A DNA stretch of 32,683 bases from NCBI GenBank assembly GCA_026394075.1, contig JAPKYX010000296.1, positions 1 through 32,683 on the forward strand. Direction: 5' to 3'. The notes beneath the pieces are model-generated. The model had not been told where the DNA came from and searched no databases. It saw nothing but the letters and a program-made list of their open reading frames with translations. The DNA comes from Acidobacteriota bacterium (GTDB lineage: Bacteria > Acidobacteriota > Terriglobia > Bryobacterales > Bryobacteraceae). Positions 16,477 to 25,169 of this stretch are shown piece after piece. Position numbers and translations under genes: made by a program. Within the stretch, counting starts at the first letter, position 1. Every line of letters begins with the position of its first letter.

Positions 16477-17229
16477 TTACACTTCCACGCGGTCCATGCG
16501 CAGAAACTCCTGCACATGCGGGTGCTGGCAGCTATCCAGCTCAGCGACGGGGCCAAAGTAGACCACGCCGCCCTCGTAAAGAAAGACCACCCGGTCGGCG
16601 ACCTTGCGCATCAGGTCCAGGTCATGGGTGACCACGACGCTGGTCAACTGCAGCTGCTGCTTCAAGCGCAACATCAAGTCGCCCACCTGGGCGCACATGA
16701 TGGGGTCCACCATGGTGGTGGGTTCGTCGTAAAGAATGCATTCCGGCTGCGCCGCCAGTGCCCGGGCGATGGCGACCGCGCGTTTGTGGCCCACCGAAAG
16801 GTCCGTGGGCGCGGCATCCGCAAAGTCCGCCAGATCCACTAGGTCGAGCAGGCCGTGGACCACCGCCATCTTGTTCTCACGGTCATAGTCCTCGCGTGTT
16901 TCCAGCGAGAACTCAATATTTTCTGCCACCGTCAAGGAATCAAACAGCGCCCCGTTCTGGAAAACCATGGTGACTTTTTTGCGGATGCGGCGCATTTCGG
17001 CTTCATCAAAATCTGTGATATCTTCATGAGCCACAATCACTTGGCCGGAATCGGGCCGCAGGAAGCCCATGATGTTCAACAGGCTGACCGACTTGCCAAC
17101 GCCGCTGCGGCCGATGATGGCCACCGTCTCGCCGCTGCGGACATGAAAGTTGACGTCAACTAAAACGGGGCGATCGAACGTCTTAAAGACGTGGCGGAAT
17201 TCCAGGTAGTAGGGGAAAAGGTCGGGCAT
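16477..17229 (-). CDS. MlaF/Mkl-like ABC transporter ATPase with altered signature loop
   Basis: A 250-residue ABC ATPase closest to the MlaF/Mkl group, which powers MlaE/MCE-type phospholipid or lipid transport across the envelope. Seen: Walker A GRSGVGKS (40-47), Q-loop MVFQNGALFDSLTVAENIEF (88-107), Walker B CILYDEP (164-170, D168 and E169), VDPI typical of MlaF, and switch H202 (VVVTHDLDL). The signature loop reads LSVGHKRAVAIARALA (144 on) instead of LSGG, so the second glycine position is valine. No MlaE permease or MCE protein is encoded within the window on either side; mobA lies 18 bp upstream on the same strand. The start ATG 17227-17229 gives normal length. Confidence 0.85.
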   Translation of the reverse strand: MPDLFPYYLEFRHVFKTFDRPVLVDVNFHVRSGETVAIIGRSGVGKSVSLLNIMGFLRPDSGQVIVAHEDITDFDEAEMRRIRKKVTMVFQNGALFDSLTVAENIEFSLETREDYDRENKMAVVHGLLDLVDLADFADAAPTDLSVGHKRAVAIARALAAQPECILYDEPTTMVDPIMCAQVGDLMLRLKQQLQLTSVVVTHDLDLMRKVADRVVFLYEGGVVYFGPVAELDSCQHPHVQEFLRMDRVEV

Positions 17230-17247
17230 GGGGGCTACGGGAGTGGC

Positions 17248-17793
17248 TTAACCAGCCAGGGCCGTCCACTCCTCGGGCGTATTGGCGTTGGAGAGCTGGT
17301 CGACGGGCACCACCTGTACGGCCACACCGGCCAGCGCGGCCCGCACCCGGAACTCTTGACGATCCAGCGCCGCCCGCACGCTGGGCAGCAGGCTTTGATC
17401 CCACACCGCGCACAAAGGATGCCAGCGGCCATCCGGAGTTTCAGGCAGCACGCAAGCGGCATCACCCTGGAACAACCGCTCCAGCAGGGACGAATCGAGG
17501 TGGGGCATGTCGCACGCCAGGATCAGGTTGCGGCGGGCCAGCCCGGCCTCAAGCGCCGCTTCGATTCCAGCCAGTGGACCGCAATCCGGACGCCGGTCAG
17601 CAATCACGTTGAAGCCCATCCCCTGGTACTTAGCCGGAGAGCCCACGATGGTGACGGGAGAAGCGACGGCCGCGGCACGCCGGGCAATTTGCTCGATCAG
17701 CGGACGTCCGGCCAGCGGCAGCAAAGCCTTATCGCGACCCATGCGTCGGCTGGCTCCACCGGCCAGCACAAAGGCAGCGCGCTCTGCGGACAT
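17248..17793 (-). CDS. mobA: Molybdenum cofactor guanylyltransferase
   Basis: MobA transfers GMP from GTP to Mo-molybdopterin, forming the bis-MGD cofactor of DMSO-reductase-type enzymes. The 181-residue protein has the nucleotidyltransferase signature VLAGGASRRMGRDKALLPLAG at its start (given in part: LAGG 10-13, RMG 17-19, DK 21-22). It also has the acidic metal motif ACDMPHLD (D95 and D100), GPLAGIEAAL before it, and the C-terminal SNANTPEEW typical of MobA. No other molybdenum-cofactor gene is nearby. It is read together with the MlaF-like gene (18-bp gap). The ATG lies 103 bp from the divergent lytic transglycosylase start. Confidence 0.9.
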   Translation of the reverse strand: MSAERAAFVLAGGASRRMGRDKALLPLAGRPLIEQIARRAAAVASPVTIVGSPAKYQGMGFNVIADRRPDCGPLAGIEAALEAGLARRNLILACDMPHLDSSLLERLFQGDAACVLPETPDGRWHPLCAVWDQSLLPSVRAALDRQEFRVRAALAGVAVQVVPVDQLSNANTPEEWTALAG

Positions 17794-17896
17794 GAGGGAA
17801 GGATATCAGATTGAAGGATATAATCGTTTGAGGAACCATCGTTTGTGGAGTAGACTAAACTCGACGGTATTTTCACGCTTTGTTTCAAACATAGTT

Positions 17897-18670
17897 ATGC
17901 GAGTTTGTTTGATTACCGCCGTTTCCGCCTGCAGCCTATGGGCCGCGCCACCGGCCAGCCGCACGGTGGATTCCCACCCCGCCGCTGCGTCAGGATCGGT
18001 GCGCCGCAGTGCGGTGCGCGTGGATCCGCGGAGCGGGCGCCTGGTCCGTTCGGTGGTGGTGGAATCACGGAGTCTTGAGGCGCAACCGGTTGAGGCGCAG
18101 GAGATTCAGCCGCGTGAGATCCGGCCGCGTGAAGTATCGCTCACTCCCGCAGCCGCCCCGGCTGGCAGCCCGAAGCAGAATGTCCGGGAGTTGATTGCCG
18201 ATGCCGCGCGCAAGCATGACGTGGACCCGATGCTGGTGGAATCAATGGTCCAGGTCGAGAGCAACTACGACACCCGGGCGGTCTCCAACAAAGGCGCGAT
18301 GGGGCTGATGCAATTGATTCCGGCCACCGCGCGGCGCTTTGGGGTGGTCAACCCGTTCGACGCCCAGCAGAACATCGAAGGCGGAGTCCGCTACCTGAAG
18401 TATCTCCAGCAGCTTTACCGCGATGACCGGCTGGCGCTGGCGGCCTACAATGCGGGCGAAGGCGCAGTGGCCCGCTATGGGGCCATCCCGCCGTATGCTG
18501 AAACGCAGAACTATGTCTACGAGGTAGGGCGGCGGTATGGCCAAGCGCGGCGGGCCCAGCGCAGCTTGCAGGCCACGGTGCCCGATGGAACCGTGCCGGC
18601 CGCCGCGCCAGCACGCCAGATCGAGACGTTTACCGACGAGCAGGGGCGTATCCACTACCGGATGCCGTAA
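17897..18670 (+). CDS. Exported lytic transglycosylase (SLT domain)
   Basis: A 257-residue peptidoglycan lytic transglycosylase that cleaves the MurNAc-GlcNAc bond, forming 1,6-anhydro ends. A short signal peptide is seen (MRVCLITAVSACSLWAAP). Residues 22-90 are a low-complexity linker with a repeated PREI/PREV pattern. The SLT domain covers about 94-215: the catalytic E121 in VESMVQVESNYD, then NKGAMGLMQLIPATARRFGV, and LALAAYNAGEGAVARYG near its end. The tail QIETFTDEQGRIHYRMP is a short DUF4124-like piece. I start at ATG 17897; the frame is open far upstream only as a shadow of mobA. An exact TATAAT is present at 17819-17824 but I see no matching -35 box. Its TAA shares one base with the amidase ATG. 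Confidence 0.92.
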   Translation: MRVCLITAVSACSLWAAPPASRTVDSHPAAASGSVRRSAVRVDPRSGRLVRSVVVESRSLEAQPVEAQEIQPREIRPREVSLTPAAAPAGSPKQNVRELIADAARKHDVDPMLVESMVQVESNYDTRAVSNKGAMGLMQLIPATARRFGVVNPFDAQQNIEGGVRYLKYLQQLYRDDRLALAAYNAGEGAVARYGAIPPYAETQNYVYEVGRRYGQARRAQRSLQATVPDGTVPAAAPARQIETFTDEQGRIHYRMP

Positions 18671-20445
18671 TGAGATTTCTTGCCGCAGTGCCGCTTTGCG
18701 CGATCGCCTGTGGGGCTGCCGGGTGGGCTGCACCTGCGGACCTGACCGGCTTGACGGCGATCCGTGTGTCGGTGGCACCGCTAGAGGTAGTGATTGAGTC
18801 GACCGCGCCGCTCACCTTCCGGCAAGGCCGGCTGTCGAATCCGAGCCGTGCCTATTTTGATTTTGCGAACGCGGAACTGCGGTTAGCCGGCAAACGGTAT
18901 TTCTCCGCCGACGGCGGTTCAACCCAGGTGATCAAGGTCCGAGCCGCCGAAACGACGCCTGGCATGGTCCGGGTCGTGTTCGATTTGGCCTCAGACGATG
19001 TCCGGCTGACGGTGAGCCAGTTGGAGCAGCCCGCCCGGATGGTGGTGACCGTCAAGGCTGGCGGCACGGGAACTCCCCCACCGCCGCGGATTTCACTGGA
19101 CCAGATGCGCTCCGGAGCACGCGAAGCCGTGGCCACCGGACGCATCCCCGCGCCGCCGGCCGCGATCCCCGCAACCGGACCAGGGACAGAGCCCGGCAAA
19201 GCGCCGGCCGCAGCTGGGCGGGTGAGCGAGAAGCAAACTCCGGAGAAATTGTCGGCAGCGAATCGCAAGGCCAGTCAGCCTACGCCCGCGCGCATCGAAC
19301 TGTCCACGGCGACGCCCAAACTGCCGGCTGTGTCCCAAGGTAAGTCCAACGGAGTGAAGTCCGCCGCGAGCACCGAAGTCCCAGCCGGGTCCAAGTCCCC
19401 CGCGGACAAACCCGTCATCGCGGCGCGCCGCTCCGCTGCGGTCCCCCGGGCCGAGGAAGATCTGACGGCAACCCCCGGGCGCACGGCAGAGATAGCCGCG
19501 TCGGCACCTTCGGAGCCTGCTCCCGCGCCCGAGAACGGAGAGAGCCCGGGAGGGAATTCTTCGAACGGTACGGCTACGCCGCCGACGCTGATGGCGAATA
19601 CCGGGCCGGGTCTGAGTAACTCACCTAGCCCCACTCCGCCCGCTAGGCTCACTCCGACGCCTGGCCCTAGCCCGACGCCTGGTCTCAGTCCGACGCCGGC
19701 CCGTCGCGGCTCGCGGTCCTTGACCCGGGCTCTGGGACTCAAGTTGGGCCGGATCGTGATTGACCCCGGCCATGGCGGAAACGACTTCGGAACTTCCAGC
19801 GCGAACGGGCTCCACGAAAAGGAACTGGTACTGGATGTCGCCAAACGGCTGGGGCAGCTGCTGGAAGAGCAGCTGGGCTCAGAGGTGATCTATACCCGCG
19901 ATGACGACCGGTTTGTCGCGCTGGAGCGCCGCACCGAGTTCGCCAATGAGCAGCGGGCGGACCTGTTTGTTTCGATCCACGCCAATTCCTCGCCCTTTAA
20001 GCAGGCGGCCGGGCCGGAAACCTATTTCCTGAACTTCACTTCCGCCCGGGAAGCGCTGGAAGTGGCGTCGCGCGAAAACGCCTCGTCGGGAAAGACCATC
20101 TTTGAATTGAAAGACCTGCTGCAAAAGATAGCGCTGAATGAGAAGCTGACCGAATCGCGGGACTTTGCGTCCAAGGTGCAATCCTCGATGATTGCCATGA
20201 CCAAAGGCGCCGCACCGCAGCGGGACCGGGGCGTGAAGCGCGCTCCGTTTGTGGTGCTGATTGGCGCGCAGATGCCTTCAATCTTGAGTGAGATCGGCTT
20301 TGTCTCTAATGCCCGCGAAGAAGCGCTGTTGAAGCGCGGCGACTATCGCCAGAAGATCGCCGAAGCCCTGGCGAAGGGTGTGGTGCAGTATGCCACCTCA
20401 CTCAGCCGGTTCCAAGTGGCCCACGCCTCGCGCTCCGCTCAATAG
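18670..20445 (+). CDS. amiC: N-acetylmuramoyl-L-alanine amidase, AMIN plus Amidase_3
   Basis: A 591-residue zinc amidase that splits the amide bond between MurNAc and the peptide stem, as in daughter-cell separation. Residues 1-21 are a signal peptide. About 24-135 is an AMIN domain (IRVSVAPLEVVIESTAPLTF, then RAYFDFANAELRL and GMVRVVFDLASD), which targets peptidoglycan or septal sites. About 136-350 is a long Pro/Ala/Thr/Ser-rich linker. The catalytic domain starts at GRIVIDPGHGG, with Zn ligands H368, E383 (GLHEKEL) and H437 (VSIHANSS), and catalytic E541 (SEIGF). The linker is far longer than in E. coli AmiC. The start codon overlaps the transglycosylase stop (TAATG), so the two enzymes are probably made together. 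The symbol is by architecture and not certain. Confidence 0.92.
   Translation: MRFLAAVPLCAIACGAAGWAAPADLTGLTAIRVSVAPLEVVIESTAPLTFRQGRLSNPSRAYFDFANAELRLAGKRYFSADGGSTQVIKVRAAETTPGMVRVVFDLASDDVRLTVSQLEQPARMVVTVKAGGTGTPPPPRISLDQMRSGAREAVATGRIPAPPAAIPATGPGTEPGKAPAAAGRVSEKQTPEKLSAANRKASQPTPARIELSTATPKLPAVSQGKSNGVKSAASTEVPAGSKSPADKPVIAARRSAAVPRAEEDLTATPGRTAEIAASAPSEPAPAPENGESPGGNSSNGTATPPTLMANTGPGLSNSPSPTPPARLTPTPGPSPTPGLSPTPARRGSRSLTRALGLKLGRIVIDPGHGGNDFGTSSANGLHEKELVLDVAKRLGQLLEEQLGSEVIYTRDDDRFVALERRTEFANEQRADLFVSIHANSSPFKQAAGPETYFLNFTSAREALEVASRENASSGKTIFELKDLLQKIALNEKLTESRDFASKVQSSMIAMTKGAAPQRDRGVKRAPFVVLIGAQMPSILSEIGFVSNAREEALLKRGDYRQKIAEALAKGVVQYATSLSRFQVAHASRSAQ
19651..19704 (+). repeat. Three 18-bp tandem repeats in amidase linker
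   Basis: Three near-identical 18-bp units (19651-19668, 19669-19686, 19687-19704) encode TPTPGP, SPTPGL and SPTPAR. They form part of the proline-rich linker just before the catalytic domain. Such repeats can change copy number by slippage and so change linker length. Confidence 0.85.
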
Positions 20446-20463
20446 GTGGCGGCGGATCGCCGT

Positions 20464-21477
20464 CTACCGGGTGACGGGCTCAGCATCGCAATTGTGCTGG
20501 AACTCGGCGGGAGCGCTTTGGTCCTGCCGGGTGACAACGCGGTTGCGGCCCAGGCGCTTGGCTTCGTAGAGGGCTTCATCGGCCAGCTTGATGAGACCTT
20601 CCACGCTGATGGGTGAACCGGGGTAGTAGGTGGTGGCACCAAAGCTGGCGCTCACGGCAAGCAGCAGTTCCGGACTACCCGAACCACCACTGAGCGTGAG
20701 CGGCTCCCGCGAAACGGCCAGACGCAAGCGCTCCGCCTGTTGCGCGGCACATCCCAGATCACAGCCCGGCATCAAGACCAGAAACTCTTCGCCACCATAG
20801 CGCCCGATGGCATCGTAGGACCGGATCGAGGATTGCATCCGCAGAGCCGTCTGCTGCAGCGTGACGTCCCCCGCATCATGGCCGAAGGTGTCATTCACCA
20901 GCTTGAAGCGGTCAATGTCGGCCAGCACGACCCCCACGGGCGTCTGCTCGCGGGCCGCTCGCGCCAGTTCGGAACGCAGAATCTCCAAAATGCGGGACCG
21001 GTTAAACAAGCCCGTCAACTCGTCGTAGGTGGCCTGCTTGAAAAGCTTCTTCTGTGCGTCCAGCAGCGCTTCGTGCAGTTGCAGAATGCGCTTGCCCGCC
21101 TCCAGGCGGACCTGTAGCTCCTGCTGATCGAATGGCTTGATGATGTAATCATCGGCCCCGGAATTCATGCCGGCGATCAGATCTTCCTTCAGATTCTTGG
21201 AGGTCAGCAACAGGATATAGGTGTACTGCTCCCGGGCCAGGCTGCGAAGGCGGGTACACACCTCCGGACCCGTCATGATGGGCATCACCCAATCCAGGAT
21301 CACCATGCTGGGGGCATCATCGCGTTCCAGCGCGGCCCACGCCTCTGCGCCGTCACAGGCCACCGAAACCTCGTAGCCCCAGCGCCGGAGCGTGGCTTCG
21401 AGCAAGTGCCGGGACACAATGCTATCGTCGGCGATCAGTACGCGTTGAATGCCGGTCATGAGATGAGCCAACGCCAT
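20464..21477 (-). CDS. Response regulator-GGDEF diguanylate cyclase
   Basis: A 337-residue protein with a receiver domain followed by a GGDEF domain, as in PleD/WspR-type cyclases that make cyclic di-GMP from two GTP. In the receiver (10-125), the acidic pair D17/D18, phospho-acceptor D62 (VILDWVMP), T92 and K114 (YIIKPF) are all present. The GGDEF domain (about 150-320) begins ATYDELTGLFNRSRILE and has the active site GGEEF (228-232). An RxxD inhibitory site, RSYD (219-222), stands five residues before it, so product feedback is likely. The start may be ATG 21477 or ATG 21459 (MTGIQRVLI); neither has a clear Shine-Dalgarno. No histidine kinase is adjacent. It converges with the amidase gene, 18 bp apart. 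Confidence 0.92.
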   Translation of the reverse strand: MALAHLMTGIQRVLIADDSIVSRHLLEATLRRWGYEVSVACDGAEAWAALERDDAPSMVILDWVMPIMTGPEVCTRLRSLAREQYTYILLLTSKNLKEDLIAGMNSGADDYIIKPFDQQELQVRLEAGKRILQLHEALLDAQKKLFKQATYDELTGLFNRSRILEILRSELARAAREQTPVGVVLADIDRFKLVNDTFGHDAGDVTLQQTALRMQSSIRSYDAIGRYGGEEFLVLMPGCDLGCAAQQAERLRLAVSREPLTLSGGSGSPELLLAVSASFGATTYYPGSPISVEGLIKLADEALYEAKRLGRNRVVTRQDQSAPAEFQHNCDAEPVTR

Positions 21478-21791
21478 GCCAGGCGCCTGTTGGATTATCC
21501 TCCTAAGGGATTATCGGCCGCTAAATCGTACTATTTAATGCAATCCACTGTACCGTGCCCTTTACCAGGACACGCCAACAGTCTTAATACTACCTAAACC
21601 CGAGGACTACCACCAAGACAACGGCGGCACCAGCCTCGGGCTGTCGGACGTGGTCTTGGGCCACCACTCGTCAAGAATCTCACAATTGTCGCCCCAATTG
21701 TTACAGACCTAACCGGAAGAGCAGATGGACTAATTGTTTTACCTGAGCGCCACTTGGCTCCAGCCACGCTATCCTGGTACCAGGAGGCTGG
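21478..21791. other. Intergenic region between divergent GGDEF and clpP genes
   Basis: About 314 bp without a convincing gene, and lower in GC than its surroundings at the GGDEF end. It must hold the promoters of both divergent genes. TTTACC and TAATAC with an 18-bp spacer (starting 21561) is a weak candidate for clpP. Two interleaved 7-bp inverted repeats are present: 21599-21605 with 21634-21640, and 21613-21619 with 21653-21659. A minus-strand open frame at 21594-21854 has no protein-like features. The clpP Shine-Dalgarno AGGAGG is at 21782-21787. Confidence 0.5.
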
Positions 21792-22463
21792 ATGCCAGCA
21801 GATCGTAAGCTTTACGGGGAGACGCCGACACCCCACAATATGCCGACACCGCACAACATGTTGGTTCCCATGGTGGTGGAACAGAGTTCGCGGGGCGAAC
21901 GGGCGTTTGACATTTATTCACGCCTACTGAAAGAGAACATCATCTTCCTGGGGACGCCGATCGACGATCAGGTGGCCAACCTGATCATTGCCCAGATTCT
22001 TTTTCTTGCAGCTGAAGATCCGGAGCGTGATATTTCGCTCTACATAAATTCTCCAGGCGGCTCTATCACGGCCGGCCTGGCGATTTTAGACACAATGAAC
22101 CTGGTGGAACCAGACATCGTCACCTATTGCGTGGGCCAAGCCGCGTCCATGGGCGCGGTGTTGCTGGCGGCGGGTACGAAGGGCAAGCGCTTTACCCTGC
22201 CTCATTCGCGCATCCTGATCCACCAACCTTCGATGAGCGGCTTGGCCGGACAGGCCACCGACATCGACATCTACGCCCGCGAGATCCTCCGCATGCGCGA
22301 GATCCTGAACGGGATCCTGGCGAACGCAACCGGTCAGCCGGTGGACAAAATCGCCCGCGACGTGGAACGCGACTACATCATGGAAGCCGATGCCGCCGTG
22401 CAGTATGGCATTGTGGATCGCGTGATCTCTTCGCAGCGCGAAGTAGCACCGAAGCTTCCGTAA
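21792..22463 (+). CDS. clpP: ATP-dependent Clp protease proteolytic subunit
   Basis: The serine peptidase subunit that forms tetradecameric barrels with ClpX/ClpA-type ATPases for regulated protein degradation. All family features are present: S119 ([15 protein letters not shown]), H144 ([15 protein letters not shown]) and D194 ([10 protein letters not shown]), plus [15 protein letters not shown]. The 223-residue length is about 25-30 longer than the E. coli mature form. The extra N-terminus contains a tandem hexapeptide, PTPHNM twice. ATG 21792 has a strong AGGAGG four bases upstream, which favours this start over internal ATGs at M17, M23 or M27. No clpX or tig lies next to it in the window, unlike the common tig-clpP-clpX order. 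It ends at a strong terminator. Confidence 0.95.
   Translation: MPADRKLYGETPTPHNMPTPHNMLVPMVVEQSSRGERAFDIYSRLLKENIIFLGTPIDDQVANLIIAQILFLAAEDPERDISLYINSPGGSITAGLAILDTMNLVEPDIVTYCVGQAASMGAVLLAAGTKGKRFTLPHSRILIHQPSMSGLAGQATDIDIYAREILRMREILNGILANATGQPVDKIARDVERDYIMEADAAVQYGIVDRVISSQREVAPKLP
21825..21860 (+). repeat. 18-bp tandem duplication in clpP 5' end
   Basis: Units 21825-21842 and 21843-21860 differ at two bases and each encodes PTPHNM. They lie between the first ATG and the conserved ClpP core, in the N-terminal stretch that is often a propeptide in this family. Confidence 0.85.
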
Positions 22464-22522
22464 CCCCACGGCAGCAGACTGAGGCGTAACGGACGCCCGC
22501 GTCCCGAAAACGGACATCCGTC

Positions 22523-22567
22523 AGGCGGCTGGTTCTGAAACTCTTCGGAATCAGCCGCCTTTTCTTT
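22523..22567 (+). terminator. Rho-independent terminator after clpP
   Basis: Arms 22523-22537 and 22546-22560 form a 15-bp stem with two G-U pairs and an 8-nt loop. They are followed by a T-rich run (TTTTCTTTG from 22560). The structure lies 60 bp after the clpP stop, as expected for an intrinsic terminator. Confidence 0.9.
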
Positions 22568-22625
22568 GCTTGCCGGCCGTGCCGGGTACCGCCCGCTTGG
22601 CATGTGGATTGCAAAATGGACCCAC

Positions 22626-25055
22626 ATGGATCGGTTCTGGTCGGATTGGCGGGTGGCTTGGCGGCGGACGATGAAGAGCCCTGGTTTTACCGCCGTGGCG
22701 GTGCTGACACTCAGCTTGGGCATCGGTGCCAACATCGTGGTCTTTACCCTGATGGATTCACTGTTCCTGGGTGCCCTGCCGGTGAACCAACCGCAGCAAC
22801 TGGTCTCAGTCAGCAGTTCCGCCAGCTCCTTCGCCACGCATTCCTACCCGAATTTCCAGGACCTCCAGCAACAGAACCAAACGTTCACCGGGCTGCTGGG
22901 CTATCGCTTTGTGCCCGCTGCCATGAATGCGCAGGGCCAACAGACCCGTATCTGGGGCTACCTGGCCACCGGCAACTACTTTCCCCTGCTGGGCGTGCAG
23001 CCGGCACTGGGAAGATTGTTGACCCCGGACGATGACCTGCGACAAGGTGCCCACCCGGTGGTGGTGTTGAGCTTTGGTCTCTGGCAGCGGCGGTTTGGTG
23101 GCCGGCCGGAGGCGATTGGTGAACGGATCAAGTTGAACGGTCTTGACTACACCATCATCGGCGTCGCCCCGCTTGGGTTCCGGGGCCTGGAGCGAATGTA
23201 TGGCGCCGAGTTCTGGGCACCCATGATGATGCAGCCCCAACTGGAGCCGGGTAACCCGTGGCTGAACAGCCGCCCCACCAACAATCTGTTCGTGGCCGGT
23301 CGGCTGAAGGCGGGCGTCACCCGGGAGCAAGCCACTGGCGACCTGAACCGCCTTGCGCAGGAACTGGGCCGCGTCTACCCCAAGATCAACGAAGGGCTGC
23401 GTTTCGACCTGGTGGAACCCGGCCTGGTCGGCAGCTTTCTGCGCCAACCCGTCATCGGCTTCACCAGCGTCATCTTCCTCATCACGGGACTGGTGCTGCT
23501 GATTGTCTGCACCAATCTGGCCAGCCTGTTGTTGGCCCGCGCCTCGGACCGCAGGCGAGAGGTGGCGGTGCGGCTCGCATTGGGTGCCAGCACGCGGGAT
23601 CTATTGCGGGAAGTTCTGACGGAGAGTCTGCTGCTGTCATTTCTCGGCTCGGTCGCGGGATTGCTGGCGGCGCAATGGCTGGTGAGCGGTCTGGCGGCGA
23701 TGAGGCTACCGATCGACGCTCCCATGACGCTGGAGCTCAGCTGGAACCTTCGGACCTTTCTATTCGCGTTGACCGCTGCCATGGTATCCACGCTTCTATT
23801 CGGGCTGGGCCCGGCGCTCACCTCCGCCCAAACCCGGCTGCTGCCCGCGCTGAAGAACGAAGCCGAGAGCGGGCGGATGCGCCATTGGCCGCTGCGGGAT
23901 CTGCTGGTGGGCGCGCAAGTGGCCCTTTCGGTAGTTTTACTCGCCGGATCGGTGCTGGTGATCCGAAGCCTGCAGCAGGCCATGGAGGTACCACTGGGGT
24001 TCCGGCCGGAGGGGATGGTCTCCGCGTCGATCGATCTGGCGATGGAGGGCTACTCCAAGGACCGCGCACGGGCGCTGGAGCAAACTCTGCTCCGTGAGCT
24101 CAGCCTGCGGCCGGGGCTGGAATCAGTGGCCCTCACCAGCTCCCTGCAACTCAGCCTGAATGTCTCGGCCGAATCGATCTTCATTGAAGGCAAACCTCAG
24201 CCCAAGGCGGCGGAGGCCCCCAGCGCCTATACCTATCAGGTTTCGGCCGGATACTTCGCCACGATGGGTACGCGTGTAAAACAAGGCCGGCTGTTTGATG
24301 ACCGGGACCAGCGCGATTCCACCTCCGTGGCCGTCGTGAATGAAACGTTCGCCCGGAGGATGTTCCCGAATGAGAACCCAATAGGCCGCCGTCTCGCCTT
24401 CGGCCCGGATGGCCAGAAGCATGAGATTGTCGGCGTGGTGGAGGACGGAAAGTATTTTTCGCTTTCGGAAGCGCCCGCGCTGGCCGTGTACCGTCCGGCG
24501 GAGCAATGGCTGCCGCTGGGTGTGTCGATCATTGCCCGGTCGAAGCTGCCGGCACCGGAGGCACTGCAACTGCTGACCAGTGCCGTTCACCAGCTGGATA
24601 GCGGCCTGACCATCTATGACCAGCGGAGCCTCTATGAGCATCTGGAGTTGCCCCTGTTTCCCGCCAAGATGGCCGCCCGCGTCCTGACGGCCTTTGGTGG
24701 CTTGGCCGCGCTGCTGGCGGCCGTGGGCATCTATGGGGCGGTGGCCTATTCGGTGGCCCGTCGCCGCAAAGAGATCGGCATCCGCATGGCCATCGGGGCC
24801 AGCGCCACCAACGTGTTGTCCGCCGTGCTGCACCGCACGGTGGTGATCACGGGAGCAGGCGTCGTAGCCGGGGTACTGCTGAGCATTCCCCTGGGCCGCG
24901 TGATGGGTGCCGTACTGTTCGGCGTGAACCCCCACGATCCGCTGCTGCTGGGGTTGGCGGTGCTGCTGTTGGTGGCCATCGCCGTGGCCTCCTCCTGGTG
25001 GCCAGCCAGCCGGGCGCTGAAGGTTGACCCGTTGGTGGCGTTGCGGACCGAGTAA
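22626..25055 (+). CDS. ADOP-family FtsX/MacB-like permease
   Basis: An 809-residue membrane protein with two MacB_PCD/FtsX modules, the acidobacterial duplicated orphaned permease (ADOP) arrangement. It starts MDRFWSDWRVAWRRTMKSPG, then a first membrane helix (FTAVAVLTLSLGIGANIVVF). A periplasmic domain follows up to about residue 280, then helices with ASLLLARASDRRREVAVRLA, a second periplasmic domain, and a C-terminal FtsX set ending in YSVARRRKEIGIRMAIGAS and VDPLVALRTE. Family members are thought to work with a separate MacB-like ATPase, and none is encoded beside it. The frame is open from 22566, but that part overlaps the terminator region. I choose ATG 22626 because it matches the usual ADOP beginning; ATG 22602 is possible. 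The substrate is unknown. Confidence 0.9.
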   Translation: MDRFWSDWRVAWRRTMKSPGFTAVAVLTLSLGIGANIVVFTLMDSLFLGALPVNQPQQLVSVSSSASSFATHSYPNFQDLQQQNQTFTGLLGYRFVPAAMNAQGQQTRIWGYLATGNYFPLLGVQPALGRLLTPDDDLRQGAHPVVVLSFGLWQRRFGGRPEAIGERIKLNGLDYTIIGVAPLGFRGLERMYGAEFWAPMMMQPQLEPGNPWLNSRPTNNLFVAGRLKAGVTREQATGDLNRLAQELGRVYPKINEGLRFDLVEPGLVGSFLRQPVIGFTSVIFLITGLVLLIVCTNLASLLLARASDRRREVAVRLALGASTRDLLREVLTESLLLSFLGSVAGLLAAQWLVSGLAAMRLPIDAPMTLELSWNLRTFLFALTAAMVSTLLFGLGPALTSAQTRLLPALKNEAESGRMRHWPLRDLLVGAQVALSVVLLAGSVLVIRSLQQAMEVPLGFRPEGMVSASIDLAMEGYSKDRARALEQTLLRELSLRPGLESVALTSSLQLSLNVSAESIFIEGKPQPKAAEAPSAYTYQVSAGYFATMGTRVKQGRLFDDRDQRDSTSVAVVNETFARRMFPNENPIGRRLAFGPDGQKHEIVGVVEDGKYFSLSEAPALAVYRPAEQWLPLGVSIIARSKLPAPEALQLLTSAVHQLDSGLTIYDQRSLYEHLELPLFPAKMAARVLTAFGGLAALLAAVGIYGAVAYSVARRRKEIGIRMAIGASATNVLSAVLHRTVVITGAGVVAGVLLSIPLGRVMGAVLFGVNPHDPLLLGLAVLLLVAIAVASSWWPASRALKVDPLVALRTE

Positions 25056-25169
25056 GCGGCGCCGCCTACCCGAGCCCTATTGGCCGCGTCCCGCGCCACT
25101 CTGCCCCACTCTGCCCCCCGCTGACCACAATCCGGCTTCGGCCACGGCAACTTCAGCCGAGTATGGACC

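Noticed and set aside
17819-17824. Exact TATAAT before the transglycosylase gene
   Set aside because: No matching -35 element at the expected distance, so it is noted only in the gene entry.
21594-21854. Minus-strand 86-residue open frame before clpP
   Set aside because: It overlaps the clpP start, has Arg/Ser/Pro-rich composition and no recognisable motif or Shine-Dalgarno.
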